The notes below the pieces were generated by a model. It was given only the letters and a program-made list of their open reading frames with translations, did not search any database and was not told the origin of the DNA. From Poriferisulfidus sp963668445 (GTDB taxonomy: Bacteria > Pseudomonadota > Gammaproteobacteria > Poriferisulfidales > Poriferisulfidaceae), in contig OY764335.1 in assembly GCA_963668445.1 (NCBI GenBank), positions 1,488,001 to 1,552,000 of the forward strand: 64,000 nt of DNA, given 5' to 3'. Shown here piece after piece: positions 25,596-34,354 of this stretch. How positions within the stretch are numbered: position 1 is the first letter of the stretch; each line of letters starts with the position of its first letter. The position numbers were made by a program, and so were the translations under genes.

Positions 25596-27728
25596 ATGAC
25601 CCACAGCGAAATCGTCAGTTTCATCTGGTCGGTCGCGGATCTGATTCGCGACACGTTCAAGCGCGGCAAATACCAAGACGTCATCCTGCCTCTCACCGTG
25701 CTGCGGCGGCTGGACTGCGTGCTGGAGCCGACACGGGAGAAAGTTTTGAAAAGGCAGAGGCAGTTGACAGACCGGAATCTGAAGAATCTCGACGCGCAAC
25801 TGCGCAGGGCCTCGGGGCTTTCGTTCTACAACACGTCGCGCTACGATTTCAAAAGCCTGCTGGAAGACGCCCCGCATCTGCCCGACAACCTACGCAACTA
25901 CATTGCCGGATTCAGTTCCAACATGCGGGAAGTGCTCGAACGCTTCGGCTTCGGCAACACCATCAGCCTGCTGCACGAGTCCAATCTTCTGTTCCAGGTG
26001 ATGGAAAAGTTCAAGAATCTGGATCTGCATCCGGACCGGGTCGACAACGCCGCGATGGGCACGATCTTCGAAGAACTGATCCGCCGCTTCAACGAAGCGC
26101 TGAACGAAAACCCCGGCGAGCATTTCACCCCGCGCGACGTGATCCATCTGATGGTGGATCTGATGCTGGCGGGCGACGAGCGGAGCCTGCGCCAAGAAGG
26201 CACGGTCCGCACCATCTACGACCCATGCTGCGGATCGGGAGGCATGCTGCTGCTGGCCAAGCAGCGCATCACGTCAGGCTGGCGCGAAAACGGCAAGCAG
26301 CAGCGCCGGGCCGTCAGTGAAAACGCCATCATCTACTTATTCGGCCAGGAAGTGAACCCGGAGACTTGGGCAATTTCGCGCTCCGACATGTACATCAAGG
26401 ATCCGGACGGCGAAGATGCCGACCGCATCGGCTTCGGGAGCACGCTGTCCCAGGACCGCCATCCCGACCGGCGCTTCGACTACCTGATCGCAAATCCGCC
26501 CTACGGCAAGGACTGGAAGCGCGATGCAGCGGCCGTGCGGCAGGAGCATGAACGCGGCTCAGCCGGACGCTTCGAGCCGGGGCTGCCGCGCATCAGCGAC
26601 GGGCAGATGCTGTTCCTGCTGCACATGCTCGCCCGCATGAAGGCAACGAGCGACGGCGGCTCCAGAATCGCACTCATCATGAACGGCTCGCCGCTGTTCT
26701 CCGGAGACGCCGGCAGCGGAGAAAGCGAGATTCGCCGGCACGTGCTCGAGAACGACCTGCTCGAAGCCCTGGTCGCCCTGCCGGAGCAACTGTTCTACAA
26801 CACCGGCATCGCCACCTACGTGTGGGTGCTGACCAACCGCAAGGCCGCAAAGCGTAAAGGCAAAGTGCACCTGATCGACGCCTCATCGTTCTGGACTCCC
26901 ATGCGCAAAAGCCTGGGCGACAAGCGCCGGAAGATTTCAGCGGAAGCATCGAGAGACGTCCTGAAGATTCTGAGGGCGTTCCAAGACCGCGAGACGCGCT
27001 GCACGGAAACGGGCGATGAGCCGCAGGATGCCGTGGTCAGCCGCATCTACCCGAGACGGCACTTCGGCTTCCGCAAGATTACGGTGGAACGGCCGCTGCG
27101 CCTGAATTTCAAGGCGAGCCCCGAGCGGGTCGAACGGCTTAAGGAGAGTCGGGCATTCCAAAAACTCGCGGAATCCGGCAAGCGGGGTGCGGCCGGAGAA
27201 CAGGAGAAAGAAAAAGGGCGCGCCATGCAGAAACTGATTCTGGAGATCATGGAAAGCTTGCCCAAGAAAACCGTCAGGGACCGAGAGAAGTTCGCCCGGC
27301 GGCTGGAAGCCGTAGCGCAGCAGCGGGCCGTCCGGCTAAGCCCGCCCGTGAAGCAGGCAATCCTTCAAAGCCTTGCGGAACGAGACCCGAAGGCGGAGAT
27401 CTGCCAGGATCAAGACGGAAGGCCAGAGCCCGATCCCGAACTGAGGGATACCGAAAACGTCCCGTTGCTGGAAAGCGTCGAGGAATTCTTCGAACGCGAA
27501 GTTCTGGCGCACTTTCCGGATGCTTGGATCAATGCGGACAAGCGCGACGCTAGAGACGGGGAAATCGGCATCGTCGGCTACGAAATCTCGTTCAATCGCT
27601 GCTTCTATCAGTACAAGGCGCCAAGGAATCTGGAAGACATTGAGAAGGAATTGCGCGAAACCGAAGATGCCATCATCGCCATGCTGGGCGATCTTTACGG
27701 GGGAAATCCAGAGAATAAACGCTCTTGA
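25596..27728 (+). CDS. hsdM: Type I restriction-modification DNA methyltransferase HsdM
   Basis: This 710-residue protein is an N6-adenine methyltransferase subunit. The HsdM N-terminal helical domain (about residues 1-140, beginning EIVSFIWSVADLIRDTFKRG) is followed by the SAM-binding motif DPCCGSGGML (from residue 209). The catalytic motif IV NPPYG follows (from residue 300). The C-terminal part (about 480-710) is longer than in classical HsdM and rich in charged residues, probably helical. With HsdS it methylates a bipartite site and, with HsdR, forms the restriction complex. It is separated from hsdS by three non-RM genes, an unusual order. It starts 142 nt after the PIN gene. Confidence 0.92.
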   Translation: MTHSEIVSFIWSVADLIRDTFKRGKYQDVILPLTVLRRLDCVLEPTREKVLKRQRQLTDRNLKNLDAQLRRASGLSFYNTSRYDFKSLLEDAPHLPDNLRNYIAGFSSNMREVLERFGFGNTISLLHESNLLFQVMEKFKNLDLHPDRVDNAAMGTIFEELIRRFNEALNENPGEHFTPRDVIHLMVDLMLAGDERSLRQEGTVRTIYDPCCGSGGMLLLAKQRITSGWRENGKQQRRAVSENAIIYLFGQEVNPETWAISRSDMYIKDPDGEDADRIGFGSTLSQDRHPDRRFDYLIANPPYGKDWKRDAAAVRQEHERGSAGRFEPGLPRISDGQMLFLLHMLARMKATSDGGSRIALIMNGSPLFSGDAGSGESEIRRHVLENDLLEALVALPEQLFYNTGIATYVWVLTNRKAAKRKGKVHLIDASSFWTPMRKSLGDKRRKISAEASRDVLKILRAFQDRETRCTETGDEPQDAVVSRIYPRRHFGFRKITVERPLRLNFKASPERVERLKESRAFQKLAESGKRGAAGEQEKEKGRAMQKLILEIMESLPKKTVRDREKFARRLEAVAQQRAVRLSPPVKQAILQSLAERDPKAEICQDQDGRPEPDPELRDTENVPLLESVEEFFEREVLAHFPDAWINADKRDARDGEIGIVGYEISFNRCFYQYKAPRNLEDIEKELRETEDAIIAMLGDLYGGNPENKRS

Positions 27729-27758
27729 AAAACTATGTTATTGATTTATATAAGTAAA

Positions 27759-27792
27759 AAATCTAGGCACTTACGTTTATATGCCGAGATTT
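27759..27792. promoter_or_regulatory. Inverted repeat overlapping the -35 region of the abiE-hsdS-hsdR unit
   Basis: AAATCTAGGCA (27759-27769) pairs with TGCCGAGATTT (27782-27792) with one mismatch and a 12-nt loop. It ends 9 nt before the -10 at 27802. It could be an operator for the AbiEi antitoxin or the transcript end of hsdM; a proper U-tract is missing, which favours the operator reading. Confidence 0.55.
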
Positions 27793-27798
27793 ATTTCA

Positions 27799-27807
27799 TG
27801 CTATAAT
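27799..27807 (+). promoter_or_regulatory. Extended -10 promoter (TGC-TATAAT)
   Basis: A consensus TATAAT with the upstream TGC extension lies 155 nt before the small membrane-protein gene. It is the most likely start of an operon reaching through hsdR. The stretch 27808-27961 would be its leader and contains no gene I can support. Confidence 0.65.
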
Positions 27808-27961
27808 GGGGCATGGCTTCAGCAACCCGTGCGACGGGCCGGCCGAGGACTAGTTCCGGTGCCTATGCCAGCAAGAGGCTGGAGCCTAACGATGCCGGGA
27901 TGCCAATTGCCCTGAAGGTGCCTTCCGGACAACCGAAACGCATAACCAAGGAGGCGCTTGG

Positions 27962-28228
27962 ATGTCTTCCCAAACATTTTCCCGGCATCTGGTCGATGCC
28001 TACAAATTGTTTTTTGGGCTCCTCTGCGCGATGGGCATTGTGGGGCTGATCGGCTTCGCTGATCTCATGATTTCGCAATACGTCGCCGAGAGGTTCGGGT
28101 GGTCGACCACAGCCGGGCTCATCATCTTTTTGGGAAGCTATCTTTTCGTCATCGCCCCCATTCTGACGGCGTTCGCCATGAAAGCTTTGGAATGGAAGTT
28201 GAACAAGGATGCAGGTACGGATAAGTAG
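27962..28228 (+). CDS. Small two-span membrane protein of unknown function
   Basis: This 88-residue protein has two hydrophobic segments (about residues 16-37 and 50-72) separated by a short polar loop, and a charged C-terminus (ALEWKLNKDAG). I recognise no family. A strong Shine-Dalgarno (AAGGAGG) sits 7 nt before the ATG. It is the first gene of the unit that continues into abiEi, abiEii, hsdS and hsdR, so it may take part in defence, for example as an effector or anchor; that is inference from position only. Confidence 0.6.
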   Translation: MSSQTFSRHLVDAYKLFFGLLCAMGIVGLIGFADLMISQYVAERFGWSTTAGLIIFLGSYLFVIAPILTAFAMKALEWKLNKDAGTDK

Positions 28229-28258
28229 CTTGCACACCACCATCACCTGCAACGACTC

Positions 28259-28888
28259 ATGGCTTCAGCGCTCCCCTCAACCGAACGACTTCAAGCCGAC
28301 CTCGGCATTTACTTCAGGACGAAAGACTTGGAGAAGGCCGACTTGACATACCGCGACTTGGAGACTCTCATTGCGAAGGGCCAAGTGGAAAAATACTCGC
28401 GGGGCGTCTATCGCCTGACGGACGCAGAAGGCGACGAGCACGAGGGGCTGGCTCTGGTGAGCACCGCCATCCCTAATGGGATCGTATGCTTGGCGACCGC
28501 GCTGGTTTTCCACGGGATCGGCACCCAGCTGCCGAGCGGGATCTGGTACGCCTTGGATCGCAAGGCCCACAAGCCGACCAAGACCGATGTCGCGACGCGG
28601 CTGCGCATCGTGCGCTTCTCCGGAATCATGCAGACCTATGGCGTCGAGACCCACACCCTGATGGGGACGAAAGTGCGAATCACTTCTCCGGCGCGCACGG
28701 TCGTGGACTGCTTCCGGTACCGGCATACGTGCACCAAGGCGGTCGCGTACGAAGCGCTGACCGATGCGGTGTTCTCGAAAATCGCGACCGTGGACGATAT
28801 TTGCCGCGCTGCGGATATCTGCCGCATCAGTTCCGTAATCAACCCTCGCTTGGAAGCAATCCTGGCAGCAATGGATCCGGGGGTCTGA
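28259..28888 (+). CDS. AbiEi-family type IV antitoxin / transcriptional regulator
   Basis: This 209-residue protein has the AbiEi layout. An N-terminal winged-helix region (about residues 1-75, with LEKADLTYRDLETLIAKGQV and KYSRGVYRLT) precedes the antitoxin domain, with CLATALVFHGIGTQLP and the ITSPARTVVDCFRYR motif. In known AbiE systems AbiEi neutralises AbiEii without a stable complex and represses its own promoter by binding inverted repeats. Its stop lies 1 nt before the abiEii start codon. Placed upstream of hsdS and hsdR, it could control restriction genes as well. Confidence 0.85.
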   Translation: MASALPSTERLQADLGIYFRTKDLEKADLTYRDLETLIAKGQVEKYSRGVYRLTDAEGDEHEGLALVSTAIPNGIVCLATALVFHGIGTQLPSGIWYALDRKAHKPTKTDVATRLRIVRFSGIMQTYGVETHTLMGTKVRITSPARTVVDCFRYRHTCTKAVAYEALTDAVFSKIATVDDICRAADICRISSVINPRLEAILAAMDPGV

Positions 28889-28889
28889 A

Positions 28890-29840
28890 ATGAAGAATAC
28901 CGTCGCTTCAGTCCGGGCCCGGCTCAAAAATCGGTTCAGAGAGAAGCTCGCAGGAGAACACGACTTCCATCTGGTGCTTGCGCGCTACGCCAACGAGAGG
29001 TTCTTGTACCGCCTCGGCATATCAGAATACAGGAAAGGCCTGATTCTCAAAGGCGCCATGCTGCTGATTACCAAATACGGCCTGACCGGCCGCCCCACCC
29101 GGGATATGGACTTTGCAGGGTACGGAAATTACGAAACCGAGGCGATGCTGAATAAAATGCGCGAGATATGCGCGCAGACGATTGCCGAAGATGACGGACT
29201 GGTTTTTGCAGCTGACGGCATTAGAGTTGCGCCGATCCGCGTGCAGCAGCAGTATAAGGGTCTGCGCTTCCGATTCCTGGCACTTCTCGGAAACACCCGG
29301 ATTCCGATGCAGATCGATGTCGGATTCGGGGATGTTATCGTACCTAGCGCGGTCGAAATCGAACTTCCGACCATGCTGGACCAGCCTCCGCCCCGCGTAT
29401 CCGCATACCCGATTGAGACGGTCATTTCCGAAAAATTCAACGCCATGGTCAGCTGGACCAGAAGAACCACCCGCTACAAGGACTTCTTCGATATCTACAG
29501 GCTCGTGCACGAGTGCTCCTTTGAAGGGGAACGAGTCGTGCGCGCAATACGAGCAACGTTTGAACGCCAAGGGACGCCGATTACTGTGCAATTGCCCCAA
29601 GTGCTCAATGGAGCGTTTTATGAGGACGAGACTCGTAATGCCGACTGGCGCGAATACATAACGAATGATAAAGTGCAAGGCATCCCGATGAATTTTTCGG
29701 ACATGGGAGAAACCATCAAAGATTTCTTCATTCCTCCGTGGAAAGCACTAGCAGAGAAAGGACCTTTCACCCACAATTGGAATCCTAGTCATCACTGGGT
29801 GGAGAAATCGACCCAAGAGAAGGCACGCAATGAACCCTAG
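28890..29840 (+). CDS. AbiEii-family nucleotidyltransferase toxin
   Basis: This 316-residue protein matches the AbiEii/MenT-type nucleotidyltransferase family. The core motifs are LILKGAMLLITKYG followed by TRDMDFAGYGN with the catalytic aspartates, IQVDVGFGD-like metal-binding residues in MQIDVGFGDVIV, and the family motif ETVISEKFNAMVSW with RYKDFFDIYRL. Family enzymes add nucleotides to targets such as tRNA ends and stop growth, giving abortive phage defence. The acidic and lysine positions are intact, so it looks functional. Its last 11 nt overlap the start of hsdS, so toxin and specificity subunit are translationally linked. Confidence 0.87.
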   Translation: MKNTVASVRARLKNRFREKLAGEHDFHLVLARYANERFLYRLGISEYRKGLILKGAMLLITKYGLTGRPTRDMDFAGYGNYETEAMLNKMREICAQTIAEDDGLVFAADGIRVAPIRVQQQYKGLRFRFLALLGNTRIPMQIDVGFGDVIVPSAVEIELPTMLDQPPPRVSAYPIETVISEKFNAMVSWTRRTTRYKDFFDIYRLVHECSFEGERVVRAIRATFERQGTPITVQLPQVLNGAFYEDETRNADWREYITNDKVQGIPMNFSDMGETIKDFFIPPWKALAEKGPFTHNWNPSHHWVEKSTQEKARNEP

Positions 29841-31236
29841 CAAGACACTCGATACCAGCGGCAAGGCAAAAGCCAGGCTGCAAACCTTGCATGCCGCACG
29901 GGAATACAAGCCGTATCCGAGATACAAGGATTCCGGCGTGGAGTGGTTGGGAAGAATTCCAGTTGGGTGGAGGGTACAGAGACTTCGCGTGCTAGCCGGC
30001 CTACATGTCAGTAATGTTGACAAACATGTCAAGCAAGATGAAATGCCAGTGCGCCTCTGCAACTATGTTGATGTGTATTATCAAGATTACATTACGGAAT
30101 ATATGAATTTGATGCATGCTACAGCTACACTAACTGAGATCGAGAAATTTCGGTTAAGAAAAGGCGATGTCATCATCACTAAAGACTCGGAATCATGGGA
30201 TGATATAGGAGTTCCAACCTTGGTTAAATCTGCTAACAAAGACATGGTGTGCGGCTACCATCTGGCTCTATTGCGACCGCACCAAAGCCAAGTGACCGGG
30301 AATTACTTGTTCCGAGTTATGCAAGCATCTGCTACAGCATATCAATTCCAAATAGCCGCTAAAGGCGTGACACGTTATGGCCTATCTCATAATGGAATTA
30401 AGCTGGCTGTTCTTCCATGCCCGCCCATTAATGAGCAGAAGGCAATTACTCACCTTCTTGACCGCGAGACTGCAAAAATAAATGCGCTTATCGAAAAGAA
30501 AGAGCAATTGATTGAATTGCTCAAAGAAAGACGCACAGCCTTAATTACCCGTGCCGTCACCAAGGGTTTGAACCCAAATGCCCCGATGAAGGATTCCGGT
30601 GTAGAGTGGTTGGGGGAGATTCCAAAACATTGGGGAACACGGCGGCTCAAGGCTTTATGCACACAATCTGCCCTCTATGGAGCCAATATACCTGCCTCAC
30701 GCTACGTTAATGCTGGAGTGCGATTCATACGCACTACGGACATTGATGATGGTAGATTAAAAGAAGGGGGAGTATTTGTTACCAATGCCGATGCCAGCAA
30801 TTATGTACTAACCGATGGTGATTTACTGATTTCACGCAGCGGGACAGTCGGTAGATCTTTTCTATATAACTCAGAATCACACGGACCTTGCGCATATGCT
30901 GGGTATCTTGTACGTTTTGTCTTTTCAAATGCCATGCTCCCAAAATATGCATTTTTGTTTACCAAGACAATTTCTTTCTCTGGTTTTTTGAAAACGACAG
31001 CAATCTCATCCACGATTGAAAACCTCAATGGAGAAAAGTTTTCTAATGCGATGTTTCCGAATCCTCCTGTCGCTGAACAAGTTTCCATAATTAAGTTCCT
31101 AGACTACGAGACAGAAAAAATCGATGCACTGATCGCAAAAACTCATGAAGCTATTGACAAGCTTAAAGAGTTCCGGACCGCCCTTATTTCCTCAGCCGTG
31201 ACAGGCAAAATCAATGTGCTTGACGATGCAGCGTAG
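29830..31236 (+). CDS. hsdS: Type I restriction-modification specificity subunit HsdS
   Basis: This 468-residue protein has two similar halves, each a target-recognition domain followed by a coiled-coil spacer helix. Both halves begin with KDSGVEWLG (residues 33 and 254). The spacers read HLLDRETAKINALIEKKEQL and FLDYETEKIDALIAKTHEAI. The recognition domains set the two halves of the DNA target; the site cannot be predicted here. The recognition domains are visibly more AT-rich than neighbouring genes, which suggests recent exchange. The start at 29830 has GAAGG upstream, inside abiEii. Confidence 0.93.
   Translation: MNPSKTLDTSGKAKARLQTLHAAREYKPYPRYKDSGVEWLGRIPVGWRVQRLRVLAGLHVSNVDKHVKQDEMPVRLCNYVDVYYQDYITEYMNLMHATATLTEIEKFRLRKGDVIITKDSESWDDIGVPTLVKSANKDMVCGYHLALLRPHQSQVTGNYLFRVMQASATAYQFQIAAKGVTRYGLSHNGIKLAVLPCPPINEQKAITHLLDRETAKINALIEKKEQLIELLKERRTALITRAVTKGLNPNAPMKDSGVEWLGEIPKHWGTRRLKALCTQSALYGANIPASRYVNAGVRFIRTTDIDDGRLKEGGVFVTNADASNYVLTDGDLLISRSGTVGRSFLYNSESHGPCAYAGYLVRFVFSNAMLPKYAFLFTKTISFSGFLKTTAISSTIENLNGEKFSNAMFPNPPVAEQVSIIKFLDYETEKIDALIAKTHEAIDKLKEFRTALISSAVTGKINVLDDAA
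29926..29961 (+). repeat. Direct repeat in hsdS, first copy
   Basis: This 36-nt stretch encoding KDSGVEWLGRIP recurs at 30589 with about 30 of 36 bases identical. Such repeats flank recognition domains and can mediate domain exchange. Confidence 0.75.
30589..30624 (+). repeat. Direct repeat in hsdS, second copy
   Basis: This is the second copy of the repeat at 29926, encoding KDSGVEWLGEIP at the start of the second target-recognition half. Confidence 0.75.
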
Positions 31237-31294
31237 TGGACTCCTAAAACCCGAATGCCTTCCCATTCATCGACACATCCTTTAGGACACCATC

Positions 31295-34200
31295 ATGGCA
31301 ACGGATATTTCAGAACGGCGGTTTGAAGAGGCGATAGAAAGCACCTTGCTACGGCAGGTCTCCGACTCCTCTGCTGGCCAAGTAGATTCCGCGTGGGCTC
31401 AGTCAGAGGCTCAAGGGAAAATCCAATCCGGAGGATACCGAAAGCAACTTCCCGAAAACTACGATCGGGACCTATGCTTGTTGCCGTATGATGTCTTGGA
31501 TTTCGTGTCGGCGACTCAGCCCGCGCCATGGAAGAGACTGGCGCAGCACTACGGCGAGACGGTGAGGGAACGATTCCTAGACCGCCTATCTTCGGAAATC
31601 ACGCTCCGCGGCACGTTGGACGTGCTGCGCAAAGGAATCAAGGATGTAGGCTGCCACTTTCATTTAGCGTATTTCCGACCGGCCAGCGGACTGAACGAAG
31701 AGATGCGGAGGCTTCATGCGTCGAATTTGTTCGCGGTGGTCAGGCAGGTTCGCTACAGCACGAAGAACAACAACAGTCTTGACATGGTGTTGTTCCTCAA
31801 CGGCCTTCCTCTCTTCACGGTGGAACTCAAAAACCCTCTGAACGGCCAGAACGTGCGCGACGCAGTCTCGCAGTACCGGCAGAGCCGCGACCCCCGCGAA
31901 CCGCTCTTCGCTTCCGGACGCTGTCTGGCGCATTTTGCGGTGGATCCCGACTGGGTGTACGTCACGACGCGACTCAACGGCCCGAAGACGCGATTCCTTC
32001 CTTTCAACAAAGGCAAATTCGGCGGGGCGGGCAATCCCCCTATTCCTCCAACGCAAAGCGGATACGCCACGGCCTATCTCTGGGAGAAAATATGGGCTCG
32101 CGACAGCGTGCTGGACTTGGTGCGGCAATTCATTCATGAAAGCGAGCAAGAGGAAGAAAGCAGTACCAGACGCATCCGGCCCCTGATTTTCCCCCGATAC
32201 CACCAGATCGACTGCGTACGCCGGCTGCTGGCCGACGCATACGAGCATGGAGCAGGGCAGCGCTATCTGATACAGCACTCGGCGGGCAGCGGGAAAAGCC
32301 TCACGATCGCATGGCTGGCTCACCGGCTGGCCACGCTTCACAGCCGCGACGATCAACGGGTGTTCGATTCCATCGTGGTCGTTACGGACCGGCGCGTTCT
32401 GGATCGCCAGCTGCAAGGAACGATCCGCCAATTCGAGCAGACTTTGGGCATGGTGGAAAATATCGACAAGACGTCAAAGCAGCTCAAGGAGGCTCTCGAG
32501 TCCGGCAAGACGATCATCGTCACCACGGTGCAGAAATTCCCGGTCATCGTCGAGCAGATCGGAAAGATACCCGGCAAGCGTTTTGCGCTGATTGTGGACG
32601 AAGCGCATTCGTCCCAGTCCGGAGAAAGCGCCAAGAGCCTGAAGGCCGTATTGGCCGCCGACACGCTGGAAGAAGCAGAAGCCGAAGAATCCGGGGCCGC
32701 GACTCCAGAAGAGGAACTGGAAAACATTGTCCTCGGCGAAATGAAAAACCGCGGCCGGCTGCCCAACCTCTCGACCTTCGCGTTTACGGCCACCCCCAAA
32801 GCCAAGACTCTGGAACTGTTCGGCGACCGACAACAGGATGGCTCCTTCAAGCCATTCCATCTTTACAGCATGCGCCAAGCGATAGAAGAAGGCTTCATCT
32901 GCGATGTGCTGGCGGATTATTCCACCTACAAGGCGTACTGGAACTTGGTCAAAAAGATCGAAGAAGATCCGCGTTATGACAGAAGCCGAGCCCGCTCGCT
33001 GCTCATTTCGTATGCGGAACTGCATCCTCAAGCCATCGGCGAAAAAGTCGAAATCATGATTCGGCATTTCGCCGAGAAGGCGCAAACCGAAATCGGCGGG
33101 AAGGCGAAAGCCATGATCGTCACCCGCTCGCGCAAGCACGCGGTGCGCTACAAACTGGCGGTGGACCGCTTCATCCGGGAGCAGAACTATCCTTTCAAGG
33201 CGCTGGTGGCCTTCTCAGGGTCGGTCAGGGACGAGGGCGTTTCGTACACGGAGGCCGGCATGAATTCCGTTCCGGAGGCGCAGACCGTCAAGACTTTCGA
33301 GAAGCCCGAACACCGCATTCTGATCGTTGCCAACAAATTCCAGACCGGCTTCGACCAGCCGCTGCTATACGCGATGTACGTGGACAAGAAACTGGGCGGC
33401 GTGAATGCCGTGCAGACGCTTTCCCGACTCAATCGCATTCACCCAGACAAGACGGGCACGGTAGTGCTCGATTTCGCCAATACGACCGATGAAATCAAAA
33501 AATCCTTCGAACCGTACTACGAAACCACGGTGCTGTCGGAATCCACGGATCCCAACCTGCTGTACGACATTCAGGCCAAACTTGAGAAATATCCGGTCTA
33601 CACGCAACATGATGTGGATGCTTTCGCGGAAATCTATTTTTCGGGACAAGACCAGACGCGATTGGGCAATCTGCTGCAGCCCGTAGTGGCGCGGGTGCAG
33701 GAATTGGAAGAACCGGACCCGGCGGAATTTCGCGGCCTGCTGAAAGACTACTCCCGGCTCTATTCGTTCTTGGCCCAAGTCATGCCGTTCAAGGACCCTG
33801 ACTTGGAGAAATTCCATCATTTCGCACGGTACCTGTGGCGGCTGCTTCCTCCAGAGTCGGGCGACCTCCCGCACGGGGTGCGCGAGGGTATCGATATGGG
33901 CACTTATCGCGTGGAGGAGGCCGGGCACGGGTACATTAGCCTCGAAGACAGGGTTGGCACACTGGAACCCATACAAGGTGGGGGCGTGCACGCGCCGCCT
34001 CCCGACCAGCCCGAACCGCTATCAGAAATCATTCTGGAACTCAATCGGCAATTCGGGCTCGACCTCGGCCCGGAACATCGAGGAGAACTGGGTACGGTGA
34101 TGCAGCGGCTGTATGAGGATGTCGCACTGAGTGCCGCAGCGAAAGTGAATGCCCGAGACAATGTGCAATTGGCCTTTGAGCAAAGGCTCGAGCGGCAGAT

Positions 34201-34327
34201 TCAGGATATTGTGGAGGTGAACCACGAACTCTACGAGCGCATCACTTCCGACAAGGCCTTCGGGGATGCCCTCAAGGCCAACCTGTTTGACCTCTACATG
34301 CAAACCCACGAGGACAAGGACCGCTAA
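31295..34327 (+). CDS. hsdR: Type I restriction endonuclease subunit HsdR
   Basis: This 1010-residue motor and nuclease subunit carries the N-terminal PD-(D/E)XK nuclease, with D163 and the E-x-K in FTVELKNPLNGQNV (residues 177-179). Two RecA-like helicase lobes follow: Walker A in HSAGSGKSLTIAW (around 329-336), DEAH in ALIVDEAHSSQSG (435-438) and FAFTATPKAKTL. All motifs are intact, so the enzyme is probably active. It translocates DNA and cuts far from unmethylated HsdS sites. It follows hsdS by 58 nt on the same strand and appears to end the operon begun at 27.8 kb. Confidence 0.94.
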   Translation: MATDISERRFEEAIESTLLRQVSDSSAGQVDSAWAQSEAQGKIQSGGYRKQLPENYDRDLCLLPYDVLDFVSATQPAPWKRLAQHYGETVRERFLDRLSSEITLRGTLDVLRKGIKDVGCHFHLAYFRPASGLNEEMRRLHASNLFAVVRQVRYSTKNNNSLDMVLFLNGLPLFTVELKNPLNGQNVRDAVSQYRQSRDPREPLFASGRCLAHFAVDPDWVYVTTRLNGPKTRFLPFNKGKFGGAGNPPIPPTQSGYATAYLWEKIWARDSVLDLVRQFIHESEQEEESSTRRIRPLIFPRYHQIDCVRRLLADAYEHGAGQRYLIQHSAGSGKSLTIAWLAHRLATLHSRDDQRVFDSIVVVTDRRVLDRQLQGTIRQFEQTLGMVENIDKTSKQLKEALESGKTIIVTTVQKFPVIVEQIGKIPGKRFALIVDEAHSSQSGESAKSLKAVLAADTLEEAEAEESGAATPEEELENIVLGEMKNRGRLPNLSTFAFTATPKAKTLELFGDRQQDGSFKPFHLYSMRQAIEEGFICDVLADYSTYKAYWNLVKKIEEDPRYDRSRARSLLISYAELHPQAIGEKVEIMIRHFAEKAQTEIGGKAKAMIVTRSRKHAVRYKLAVDRFIREQNYPFKALVAFSGSVRDEGVSYTEAGMNSVPEAQTVKTFEKPEHRILIVANKFQTGFDQPLLYAMYVDKKLGGVNAVQTLSRLNRIHPDKTGTVVLDFANTTDEIKKSFEPYYETTVLSESTDPNLLYDIQAKLEKYPVYTQHDVDAFAEIYFSGQDQTRLGNLLQPVVARVQELEEPDPAEFRGLLKDYSRLYSFLAQVMPFKDPDLEKFHHFARYLWRLLPPESGDLPHGVREGIDMGTYRVEEAGHGYISLEDRVGTLEPIQGGGVHAPPPDQPEPLSEIILELNRQFGLDLGPEHRGELGTVMQRLYEDVALSAAAKVNARDNVQLAFEQRLERQIQDIVEVNHELYERITSDKAFGDALKANLFDLYMQTHEDKDR

Positions 34328-34354
34328 GCCGGATATTGCTCATGAGGCGGTATT

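Noticed and set aside
27813..28049. A 78-codon frame starting right at the -10/+1 region before the small membrane protein
   Set aside because: It has no ribosome site, overlaps the better-supported membrane-protein gene in another frame, and has no family likeness. The stretch is more likely leader RNA.
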